A DNA stretch of 64,000 nt, taken from the NCBI GenBank assembly GCA_030068075.1, contig CM057833.1:47883587-47947586 (forward strand). Direction: 5' to 3'. This document shows, in pieces, positions 55,853-64,000 of this stretch (position 1 is the stretch's first letter; every line of letters begins with the position of its first letter). The notes beneath the pieces are model-generated. The model saw nothing but the letters and a program-made list of their open reading frames with translations. It was not told the DNA's origin and ran no database searches. Made by a program: the position numbers and the translations under genes. Source of the stretch: Paguma larvata. Lineage: Eukaryota; Chordata; Mammalia; Carnivora; Viverridae.

Positions 55853-55867
55853 TCATAAATATTTATT

Positions 55868-56090
55868 TATTTATTATTATTTTTTTTAATGTTTATTTAT
55901 TTTTGAGACAGAGAGAGACAGAGCATGAGTAGGGGAGGGGCAGAGAGAGAGGGAGACACAGAATCCGAAGCAGGCTCCAGGCTCTGAGCTGTCAGCACAG
56001 AGCCCGACGCGGGGCTCGAACTCACAGACTGTGAGATCATGACCCGAGCCGAAGTCGGACGCTCAACCGACTGAGCCACCCAGGCGCCCC
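55868..56090 (-). mobile_element. Near-consensus young feliform SINE
   Basis: Every SINEC block is intact: AATGTTTATTTATTTTTGAG, CCAGGCTCTGAGCTGTCAGC, GGGGCTCGAACTCACAGACT, CGACTGAGCCACCCAGGCGC. Perfect 15-bp target duplication TCATAAATATTTATT at 55,853-55,867 and 56,091-56,105. Retained CpGs (GACGC, CCGAGCC, GTCGGACG) suggest a recent insertion. Confidence 0.98.
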
Positions 56091-56105
56091 TCATAAATAT
56101 TTATT

Positions 56106-57559
56106 AAGTACCTCTGTTGTGCCAGAGGTGTGGAAGGCACAAGGGTTACAAAGATGAATGGAACATGAAGACGGCCTTGGGCTACCCCTGTTGCTATAAA
56201 CATTTGAATCTTCCTTCAAAAGAAAAGCCCAATATGCAAAACAATTCAAAGATGAGCTCCTCCAAATTGAAATGGACTAGGTATGGGGGGGGCGGGGAGG
56301 GGAGGGAGAAAGGGCCTTCACTGGAGTGGGGTGTCTGTGGAAGCTCTATGGCTCCCCAGATTATGTTTGAAAACATTGGCCTGGGTGCCCACTTTTGTGC
56401 CTCTATGACAGAGATGCCAGGATTCTGGGGTTATACACAAAGCCCACTGTAAGACAGAAGGGCTCTGAGGGGTGAAACATGAAGAGGGAAAGGTTCAGAA
56501 CACAGTGTCCTCTGGAGAGAATGCCTTATAGGGTTCCTTGGAAACCAAGAGTTTGTGAAGGTCAAGGCTTTGGGGCAGGAGACTCTCATCGTCATCAGTC
56601 ATTTATGATAGCTACTCAGCATGAATCTTTCTGAAAGATAAAATTGCTTCTTTTAGTGGCAGAAATGCTAGATACTTGCTTTTGCTGGCTCACTTGTATC
56701 TAAAGCCCAGATATGGACCAGGATTTAGGAACACAAGTAGGTATGTCTCTTCTCTTCTCTTTCCCTCTAATCTGCTCTCCTCTTCTCTCTTCCCCCTTCC
56801 TCTCCCCTCCCCTCCTTAATGGCCACGCCTGAGGTTGCAGGGTCAGATTCTGACATAGTCAAGCAGCGTTGGGGCTCACATTATACTTTCTTCATCAGAC
56901 CAGTTCCACCGAAAGCCTCATCTCAAGCCTGCTCTGTAGCCTCCAACATCCTTTTAGCACAGGCTACCAAAGAATGGGCAGTCAATCGGGGAGACTGGGA
57001 GACAGGCACACTTTTTCAGAAGCTCCTCTCAAGTCTAACCGGAAAACTGCTTATGATAGAGTTACAAAAGGAAAAAGTCTGAAGAGTTTCCAGTACTATC
57101 ATCTGGGAATACCCTGATTTCTCTCTTTCAATACACAGCTTTTAAAAATAAAAAGATTTCCTACCCTTGAGAAATGTCAGCCAGACAGTGGCTTCTTCCT
57201 GCCCAGAACTTGGGGAGATCTAAGAGTTAGATGTTCTGCAAAGCCATTTTTCACTTGAGGAACTCCTTAAAGAGGAATCCAGGTGGCCTTCAGCCTGATA
57301 GCCTAGTTGTTGACAAAGCACTGAGTTTCTGATATTTCCTGGATACCAATCCATATTGCTTTAACAGCATTTCATTTCATTAAACTTGATATTCCCTCCA
57401 AAACCATTAATCTAGGCTCGACTACTTCTGTTCGTCAGAATTTACTTGGCAGCTGTACTTAGAGAGTTCACAGAAAGGAAAATATTATTCTGTGTTAATT
57501 AAACAAATGTTGACCAGGAAATAAAGGCCTAGTTAGAAAATTAGGAATTAAGAAATAGG
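56106..57559. other. Unassigned stretch
   Basis: 56,091-56,165 looks like an ancient L2/L3-type repeat into which the SINE inserted. A pyrimidine-rich run covers about 56,745-56,816. The 111- and 87-codon frames have no recognised domain. No gene call. Confidence 0.4.
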
Positions 57560-57660
57560 GGTTCATATACTCGATTTGCCAATTTCCAGCTTTGTGAACT
57601 TGGTGGTCCCCATCCCTGTTTCTAAGGGAAAATATACTTTCTGGGATTTTTCTTGAGATG

Positions 57661-57745
57661 ATATGAGAATATATAAAAATATATAATATATATATAATAT
57701 ATAATATAAATAAGAAAACATATTATAAATATATCACACAGTGAA
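57661..57745. repeat. AT-rich low-complexity repeat
   Basis: Almost pure TATAATA units. It may interrupt a diverged MIR (57,560-57,660: TTTCCAGCTTTGTGAACTTG). Confidence 0.9.
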
Positions 57746-57879
57746 GTTTAGCTACTATTGTTATTTCTTTGTTATTGTTACTGTAGAATTGGAAGCAAAT
57801 ACGGCTAGAGATGCTGGGGAAGGCAAGTGGATGTGAAATAAAGAAATCTGTGATGATGAGGAAGAAAGAAGATTTTGCT

Positions 57880-58050
57880 TTCCACCAGCCATGTGATTGC
57901 GGACAATCTATTTTAGCTTTCAGAAACTCCATTTTCTTCTCTAGAGCACAGGGATATGATTGTGGGATTAAATGATGTGATGAATACAGAAGTCCTGAGC
58001 ACAGTGCCTAGCTCATAGTATCAACTTGATCAATGTTTATTTCCTTCCTC
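57880..58050 (+). mobile_element. MIR SINE relic
   Basis: CAGCCATGTGATTGCGGACA, CTTTCAGAAACTCCATTTTC, GGGATTAAATGATGTGATGA, GAGCACAGTGCCTAGCTCAT. Confidence 0.82.
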
Positions 58051-58107
58051 CCCACCCCTCCTCTTATTAAAGAAGGGGAAACTTTCTCATTTACAGTGAA
58101 GTAAACC

Positions 58108-58305
58108 AAGGGTCAGCAAATATAGCCAGCAGGTCAGATGAGCCCACCTTCTGTTTTTATAAATAAATTTTATTGGAACACAGCCATGTCCATTTGTTTA
58201 TTATTGTCTATGACTGCTTTAGTTGTTACAGAAACCATATGGGCTGCAAAACCTAAAATATTTACTACCTAGCCCTTTACAGAAAAAGTTTTCTGACTCC
58301 TGACC
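58108..58305 (+). mobile_element. MER20 (hAT-Charlie) DNA transposon
   Basis: AGGGTCAGCAAATATAGCCA at the left, AAATTTTATTGGAACACAGC and CATGTCCATTTGTTTATTAT in the centre, CCTAAAATATTTACTACCTA and TTACAGAAAAAGTTTTCTGA toward the right. This is the non-autonomous eutherian MER20, nearly full length, with inverted ends near GGGTCAGC and its counterpart in CTGACTCCTGA. Confidence 0.93.
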
Positions 58306-58343
58306 TAGGTTATCCAAGTCCAAACTCCATATTTATAGCTTTG

Positions 58344-58397
58344 GGTCAGAGTTCTATTTTCATATATACCCTGGCCATCGTCCATTTGTATATTCAG
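58344..58397 (-). repeat. Left copy of a 54-bp direct repeat (LTR remnant?)
   Basis: Starts GGTCAGAGTTCTATTTTCAT; matches 63,865-63,918 at 43 of 54 ungapped positions in the same orientation. It lies just outside the env remnant, where a 3' LTR is expected. The pair flanks the retroviral interior. Confidence 0.6.
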
Positions 58398-58499
58398 ACC
58401 CTCAGTCCCCCTTTTGGTCACTTTCTCACCTACTGGAGGTTGACCAATAAAACAGGGACTAGAGATCCAGATTCTCTTAGTGGGAAATTGCTGAGTTGT

Positions 58500-59220
58500 C
58501 TCCATAGTCAACTGTATCACAAGATTTCTTTCACCCTTTTTATTTTTGTATCATCATAGCAGACAGTAGATGAGAGAGCTGCTGTACAGAAGCATGTACA
58601 AGTCTGCACAGAATGTAATGGACCAGCATTATAACCACTATGACAAAAACAAGAACAATTAATAGTTCCTTTTAGATGGTCAGAACAGGAAATTCTAGGC
58701 AAAGAGAACATATCTCATAGACCATGAGGATAAGCCTCAGAAAATCAGGTCGCTTTTTCATTTTTTGAATGTTTGTTTATTTTTAAGAGAGTGTGAGTGG
58801 GGAGGGACAGAGAGAGAAGGGGACAGAGGACCCAAAGTGGGCTCTGCACTGACAGCAGCGAGTCAGATGAGGGGCTCCAACTCACAAATGGTGAGATCCT
58901 GACCTGAGCCAAAGTCAGACGCTCAACCAACTGAGCTGCCCAGGCACCCCATCACTTGTTCTTTAAGGTGAAGTATAGCCTGCTTTATCTTGCTGGTTTC
59001 ATTGATCTGAGCAAGCAAGGACTATTAGCAATGACACAAACCGAGACCATGACTAGCCAACAAAAAGTCTACAATAATGAATCTAATACTGGTGCCTACG
59101 AGTTGCAGTCTATCTAGGGCAAGAGCGGTATCATCAATAACTTCTAGAGTTCATCTGTTGACTATTAGGCCAGTATTATCTAATTCAATTATAACCTAAC
59201 AATTGTCATAAAAGGGAGAA
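58500..59220 (-). pseudogene. Retroviral env TM remnant, split by a SINE
   Basis: Minus-strand reading from 59,220 gives a TM-ectodomain-like segment (DDTALALDRLQ, then a region ending near KIKQAILHLKEQ) with in-frame stops. After the SINE at 58,757-58,950 a hydrophobic membrane-anchor-like run (LLIVLVFVIVVIMLVHYIL) lies at about 58,585-58,660. The surface subunit is not recognisable. It once encoded the fusion subunit of the envelope; the frame is broken by stops, a SINE and the loss of its 5' part. Confidence 0.7.
58757..58950 (-). mobile_element. Carnivore SINE inside env remnant
   Basis: AATGTTTGTTTATTTTTAAG, AAAGTGGGCTCTGCACTGAC, GAGATCCTGACCTGAGCCAA, GAGCTGCCCAGGCACCCC. It postdates the retrovirus. 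No clean target duplication. Confidence 0.93.
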
Positions 59221-59240
59221 AAAGAACCATTATGGGTGGA

Positions 59241-59390
59241 CAACAATAAAGAGTACACTTGTTATGATGAGTACTGGGTGTTATATGTAAATGATGAATC
59301 ACTAAATTCTACTCCTAAAATTAATATTACACTGTATGTTAACTGACTAGAATTTAAATAAAAGCTTGAAAAAATAAACAAAAAAAGACT
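59241..59390 (+). mobile_element. 5'-truncated L1 3' end inside the retrovirus
   Basis: GAGTACTGGGTGTTATATGT, AAATGATGAATCACTAAATT, ACACTGTATGTTAACTGACT, AGAATTTAAATAAAAGC: an older L1 3' UTR subfamily than at 19, 24 and 37 kb, followed by A-rich tail. Confidence 0.88.
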
Positions 59391-59689
59391 CTTTATAAAA
59401 TGGCAAGGTAAGTGATAATAAGCCAGAAAATGAGAAACAAAACAGGTTACACAGGTATTGGTCTGACATCTTGTGTGGAAGCTGACCATTACCTGAGGTC
59501 ATCACATTGTTCTGAAGGTCTTGGATCAACTGTCTACTTCCAAGTTCAGCTATTTCTAAAGGATTCATGAAAATCCTTTCTGAGGGTTCATTTTTTAGTG
59601 GCCTCCCAATCGTGTGGAATTCTGTGTTGCTTCTTTACTTGTGAAACATAATCCCAAGGATTGATTCCCTAGAGTTTCACCACTCTGTT

Positions 59690-60422
59690 GTTAAAGTACC
59701 TTCCAATGAAGATCAAGTACAGTTTTCCTCTTATTTGTATTCCAATAGATGAAATCTCCTGGTGGAAAATCATGAAAAGATTGCTTAGGCAGAGATTGTG
59801 GGAAGGAGGCCTTACACTCTTGGTGAAAGAACTGGGGATAACATATGAGTCCTTTGCAATATTTTGCCATGTTTTCATGCAATAGGGCTGAGTTCAGTGT
59901 TAGAGGTGAAATCCCTCAATGTGTCAGCCTTCCATATACCAGTTCACAAATGGATAACTGATATGTCCCCAAGGGAGTGGACTACAGTGGAAGTCCTTCG
60001 GCCAAGGGTTACTAAAAGTTTTGATAATTATACTAATTTTAATTAAAGGATGCCATTGTTTCTCTTAATCTTTACAGAAGATTTTGGATAGTATGGGCAG
60101 TATAATTTTTGAGTTGTTGGTGACAACTGACCAAGTTTTTTAATAATGGTTCCCATAAAGTGTGTGTCTTAATCATCTAATATAATATATAAGTTGGCAT
60201 ACCCCAGGTTGAAAATAAAAAATCAAGCAGCTTTTTAGCAACTCTAAGGGCCGTAGCTTCCTGCCAAGGAAATATTTTAACATCAATACATCCCCAAAAT
60301 AGACATACAATAGCTAAAACATGTGTAAACCCATGGAGGGTAGAAGCTAGATAAAATTCACCCCTTTTTTCATGGACCTCGACCTTCATAATAGCTATCT
60401 TTCTAAAAAGTAGAAGTAGCAT
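59690..60422 (-). pseudogene. Retroviral integrase remnant
   Basis: Minus strand, shifting frames. From 60,290 down: IDVKIFPWQEATALRVAKKL then LLDFLFSTWGMP, matching the catalytic-core segment between the two N-terminal-most acidic residues. Next a short piece of NGILKLKL style (about 60,000-60,050). Then a C-terminal-domain piece PPGDFIYWNTNKRKTVLDLH (about 59,700-59,760). Integrase joins viral DNA to host DNA; stops and frame changes make this copy inactive. Confidence 0.85.
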
Positions 60423-60479
60423 CTAAAAGTTCCTTAACTTGCCCTTTATTCCTATGACTTACTCATTTCATAACTGGAA

Positions 60480-60630
60480 GCCTATATTTTTCACTCCCCT
60501 TAACCCATTTTACCCATCCCCCAACCCCTCCCCTCTGGAAACCATCAGTTTGTTCTCTGTATTTACAGGTCTGATTCTGCTTTTTAATTGTTAGTTTAAT
60601 TATTTGTTTTAAAATTTAGATCATTTAATT
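60480..60630 (-). mobile_element. Short old L1 3' fragment
   Basis: CCAACCCCTCCCCTCTGGAA, ACCATCAGTTTGTTCTCTGT, ATTTACAGGTCTGATTCTGC: reverse L1 3' UTR text located at the RT/integrase gap of the retrovirus. Confidence 0.75.
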
Positions 60631-60639
60631 CTTGTGGAA

Positions 60640-61040
60640 AATAGAAGGGTGCTTCAGTGAACAACTGGGCCACTGACTGTGCTAGGATCTTTTCTTCCTC
60701 CCCAGATGAAGGTAAAAAGCTTTTACGTGTCCTCTACTAGAGGCAAACTGAAAAAGGCAGAACAAATGTCCACTACAATGAAGCCAGTGGCTTAAGGATG
60801 ATATTTGGGTTAGGTATTACCAAAGTATCAAGGAATTATAATTTTGTTGATAGCCCCGAGACCTTGAAAATCAATATCTTCATCCATCTGGTTTATTTAC
60901 TGGAAAGATAGAAATGTTTACAAGGTCTGGTTCAGGCTATAAGAAGGCCATTGGATAAAAAGCCATAAACAATAGGTTTGAGTCCTTGCTTTCCTCTGGC
61001 TTCAAGGGATATTAGAGAAGTTTGGGTAACAGTTTGGTAG
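60640..61040 (-). pseudogene. Retroviral reverse transcriptase remnant
   Basis: Minus-strand pieces equivalent to the RT fingers: a 'PLKPE...KGLKPIVYGFLSNG' style block near 60,950-61,000, a 'KPDG' block, a piece like VIPNPN near 60,800, and a final TEAP..F.QEL-like piece near 60,650. The catalytic YxDD region and RNase H are missing, apparently deleted around the L1 fragment. Non-functional. Confidence 0.75.
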
Positions 61041-61199
61041 GATCTATTTGAACTTTAATAGGTTCTGCATCAATTATTTTTCCTATGTCAGTTGAATTTT
61101 TAATTCATTGATTGCCAAGATCTTTAGATAAGGTATGCATCAATTATAATGGAGAAGGCAAAGGTACATCCAAAGCAGACACAATTTGATTATAAATAG

Positions 61200-61470
61200 A
61201 GGAGATTTCTGGAACTTCAAGAAATTGTCCCTCTGATGTGCTATTTACAATTCCATTTACCAAGTAAGTCTCTTCTTATTAAACTTGCAAGTGCAGTATC
61301 ATAGAGCAGGAAAAGAATGTTTTTCAGTTGAGGGTTATAGTTAAGGACAAGGAGATAAGGAATCTGTGAGTTATTTGAAATACCTACCATCTGTGTGGCA
61401 TGTTTACTGCAAAGAAGAAGTTGATCAAAGGTGATAGAATTTAACATAGAAAGAATAGCATACATATCTA
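61200..61470 (-). pseudogene. Retroviral protease remnant
   Basis: A 74-codon minus-strand frame (61,241-61,465) aligns by pattern with the second half of a retroviral aspartic protease, ending in SLIRRDLLGKWN (family LLGRDLL). The active-site DTGA segment is not recognisable upstream. Position between gag and RT fits. Confidence 0.65.
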
Positions 61471-61479
61471 TAAGAAATA

Positions 61480-63060
61480 GGGAGGTTGACCATTTATATT
61501 CATAATGAATTTACCTTGCATATTAGGACTAAAGCAGAATATTAGGTACTTTTTCATTCCTTGGAACAGTCTCATTGATCTGAATTAAGAAATTTTTCTT
61601 TGTCTTAGTTTTTCTTTTCCAAGATAGGATAATCTATTTTCCATTGTTCCTTCTGTTTACAATTTCTACCAGTATTCTTATCAAAAGGTAGTCTGTTAGG
61701 AACTGGGCAACCAACTGTTGCTCTGCAGGGCCATATGTTTATTTGAAGTCCTGTTTCATTTGTGTTCTAGAGCACTTTCAAAATGTTCTACCAGGTGCTG
61801 TATTTCAGGTAAAAGGGCTATTTCCTTTCTAATTTCCATTTTCTTAGTAAACCTTCAATAAAAGCTATGGCTGCTATTATGTTGGTGCTTTCTCTAACTC
61901 ACAAATGCTGTCAGCAATTATTTTTTGGTCTATCCCAAAATCTCCTATATTTCTCTCTTTTCTCTATTTGTATCATTAAATTATGATCCAATTAATCTTA
62001 ATAGAAATGTTTAAGAAACAAGTTTAAGGAGACTTTGCCCTACTCTCCAGGGCTTTCTTTGACCCTCAGGCTTACTGTGAAAAGAAAGCTCCTGTTGGTC
62101 TTTTTCTGGGTCTGTTCAATTCTTTTTGCCATCCAGGATCTATCACCTAAGATTCCAACCAACCTGTGTAAAACTTGATATAGGTTAGGCAACCTTTGGC
62201 TATATGCATTTGAAACAATTCTAAATTCTTCTATGAATAGTTACTGGTCATGTCTGGGTTTAGTTCTTAATTCAGCTTGGGTTCATGGTTTCAATTCTGC
62301 CATAGCCAGCATATCTGGTTCAAAGGCAAGATGGATGTTAGAGAACTGACATTTTGAGATCTTCAAGAGGGTTTTTGGAAAAGGTAGAACACCTTGTCAA
62401 GGTGCAGAGGTGAGAAGAGTGAACAGAGGTCCAGAAGCAGACAGATCTGAAAAACAGAGAGAAGGAGAACTGGATATAGGGAAGCAACCAGAGGACAAGG
62501 AAGGAAATGATTTTTTAGAAAAAAAAAACGGGTGTAGCATACAGTTACTTAAGTTTGTTAAATTACTCATTAGCTTTGGCCAAAACATCCTTTAATAAAG
62601 CAATTATTTTAATCAGAATTTTGTTTGAAGGCCTCTGAGTACCAATCAAACAAACAAAAAGTGTTACTCATTGGGCCTGAGAAATATTAATTCCTTTTAT
62701 CTTCCAAAGCATCTCTCAAATGAATAATTTTGTTCAAGTTCAAACATTCCCCAGAGTGGCCACTGAAAGCCTAAATCATCTTTGGTGAAGTTATGTCATG
62801 TAGAGAGATAATTGAAAAAATTAGGATTCTAATGAGAGTACATATAAGACAGTTTTTCCTGAGATTTGGAGAGCATTTATACTTAAACAACCCCATGAGA
62901 GCTGGCAACAGTTAGTTGAAATTGATGCTTGTGCACTTTGTGTCTCAGGGCCCCAGTATGACAGTTGGCAGCCTCCAAATACAGACAGCACATCCCAGAA
63001 GGCAGAAAAAGAGAAAACAGTCTCTGGATCAAAAGCTAAGCTCTTAGGACAAAATATTAG
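61480..63060 (-). pseudogene. Probable retroviral gag remnant
   Basis: Assigned mainly by position. Near 61,620-61,670 a piece NCKQKEQWKIDYP has the spacing of a CCHC nucleocapsid knuckle with only one of the four zinc ligands left. The matrix and capsid parts are too decayed to recognise; the 90-codon frame at 62,821-63,093 shows no clear domain. Confidence 0.45.
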
Positions 63061-64000
63061 GTGGAAGGAGAACCTTACTCTTTGGTGACCCACAGCGAAG
63101 TTTGCATGGATGCTGGTCTGGTAAGAACCACAAACTCACCAGGCTATGGGGTAGTTCAGACAACAGGCCTACAAGGCCTATGCAAAATCACAAAAGAGAA
63201 CAAAGGGATAAAAAGGAATGGCCTGATTCCACCAAGGATGCTAAACAAATAAGAACTAATAACAAAACCCAATTACTAAACTGAGTATAGATAGCCAAGA
63301 ACCTCAACACAAGAGTATGGAGTTCAGACCCAGTGTTCACTTACCACATAAGGCACTGAGTCTATAAGCTGTGAGCAGCAAGGCACAAGGGGCCTCTGTG
63401 GACGCTGTACCTGCTTGAAGGCTGGGGTCCATGTGATGGGGCAGTGCAGAAAATAGCTCAGTGGCACCTCCAGAAAAACTGGAAATAAACAAAGACCACC
63501 AAAATGAGAACAAGCAGCATCTATTTATTAAGAATTTGCTGCTGTAGCAAGGAATTAGTTGCTGTCACTTATGTTTGGTAGAGATTCAAAGGCAGGCAGG
63601 GTAGTGGGAAATCTTTTCAGAATAAAAAAACGGAAAGGTTTCAGGTATGCTTTAATTGGAGGTTGTTGGCGTGGGGAAAGTTGGAGTCAGGCTAATAGAA
63701 GAAAGGCACCTTATGTGATCAGTTTGAGAAGCATATTTGACTTTCTCTGCTTGGTTCTGAGTTGAAGCACAGAATAGGGAAGGTGGCAGCCACTGACCAA
63801 ATGCAGGGCATATTGCTGCAGAGTTGTAGTTTGCCTTCCCAGGTTGCTTGTTGCAGAGGTGGTAGGTCAGAATTCTATTGTCATATATGGTCTGACCATT
63901 GTCTGTTTATATAATCAGCTTCTTGACCTTTTAAATTTTCTATTTCATTTTCCTTTAATTTTCTTTGCTCTTTGTGTTTATAATTGCAAAAGTTTGGCAC
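63061..64000 (-). other. Probable 5' leader and LTR region of the retrovirus
   Basis: No reading frame is recognised. The 54-bp repeat copy at 63,865-63,918 lies here. LTR borders (TG...CA), primer-binding site and polyadenylation signal could not be fixed with confidence; the element probably continues past the window. Confidence 0.4.
63865..63918 (-). repeat. Right copy of the 54-bp direct repeat (LTR remnant?)
   Basis: Starts GGTCAGAATTCTATTGTCAT; see 58,344-58,397. Same orientation, 80% identity, no gaps. Confidence 0.6.

Larger units (their letters stand above)
58340..64000 (-). mobile_element. Degenerate class I endogenous retrovirus
   Basis: Reading the minus strand from right to left, remnants appear in retroviral order: probable gag, protease, reverse transcriptase, integrase, env TM, with a 54-bp direct repeat (58,344-58,397 and 63,865-63,918, 43/54 identical) at the two outer sides that may be all that is recognisable of the LTRs. 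Many stops, frameshifts and deletions exist, and two L1 fragments and one SINE lie inside, so nothing is functional. The motif style is gammaretrovirus-like. The 5' end reaches or passes the right edge of the window. Confidence 0.8.

Noticed and set aside
63067..63090. TTTGGTGACCCACAGCG on the plus strand resembles a retroviral primer-binding site
   Set aside because: The retroviral genes read on the minus strand, so a plus-strand PBS here is in the wrong orientation; no LTR end could be matched next to it.
1..64000. CRISPR arrays, bacterial operons or a phage-type defence system
   Set aside because: No spaced direct repeats of CRISPR type and no prokaryotic gene layout; repeat content is mammalian throughout.

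Overview
This window looks like ordinary non-coding DNA from a cat-like carnivore (Feliformia, most probably a felid). The main evidence is a set of tRNA-derived SINEs with the feliform SINEC signature: a head reading GGGCRCCTGGGTGGCTCAG, an internal GTTCGAGCC B-box, then GACAGCTCAGAGCCTGGAGCC, a CT-rich stretch and an (AATAAA)n tail. Young carnivore L1 elements accompany them, together with mammal-wide relics (MIR, L2, MER20, MLT1). The DNA is AT-rich. I found no intact host protein-coding gene, rRNA, tRNA gene or CRISPR array. Nearly all open reading frames of 60-200 codons are chance frames in repeats or remnants of transposon genes.

Layout. 1-19 kb: old L1, L2 and MIR fragments with about eight SINEs, a hairpin built from two MIR-like arms (8,558-8,707), and a SINE ending in a 200-nt pure-purine tract (18,171-18,370). 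19.1-23 kb: one 3.84-kb L1 insertion, bounded by a perfect 15-bp target duplication and internally inverted (ORF2 part on minus, ORF1 part on plus), as expected from twin priming. 23-36 kb: sparse repeats, a 290-bp TG-rich microsatellite and a local GC/CpG-rich patch near 36.1 kb. 36.9-37.6 kb: an L1 nested in a SINE. 37.7-38.2 kb: an MLT1 LTR. 41.7 kb: an unassigned 41-bp exon-like block with strong splice signals. 43.3-46.1 kb: an L1 and a SINE that used the same target nick, plus a second SINE in the L1 tail. 47.2-47.7 kb: a SINE inside an oppositely oriented SINE. 48.4-50.5 kb: an old L1 split by a SINE. 51-58 kb: MIR and L2 relics and a near-consensus SINE at 55.9 kb. 58.1-58.3 kb: a MER20 DNA transposon. 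58.3-64 kb: a decayed class I (gammaretrovirus-like) endogenous retrovirus on the minus strand, with recognisable env, integrase, RT and protease remnants; its 5' end runs to or past the right edge.

There is no operon-like cooperation between genes. The window's interest lies in its insertion history (nesting order, repeated use of a target site, twin priming, palindrome formation) and in a few non-repetitive blocks that might be regulatory. I did not find a convincing new biological system. Boundaries of old repeats are approximate (about 10-30 bp), and family names rest on recognised consensus features, not on a database search.
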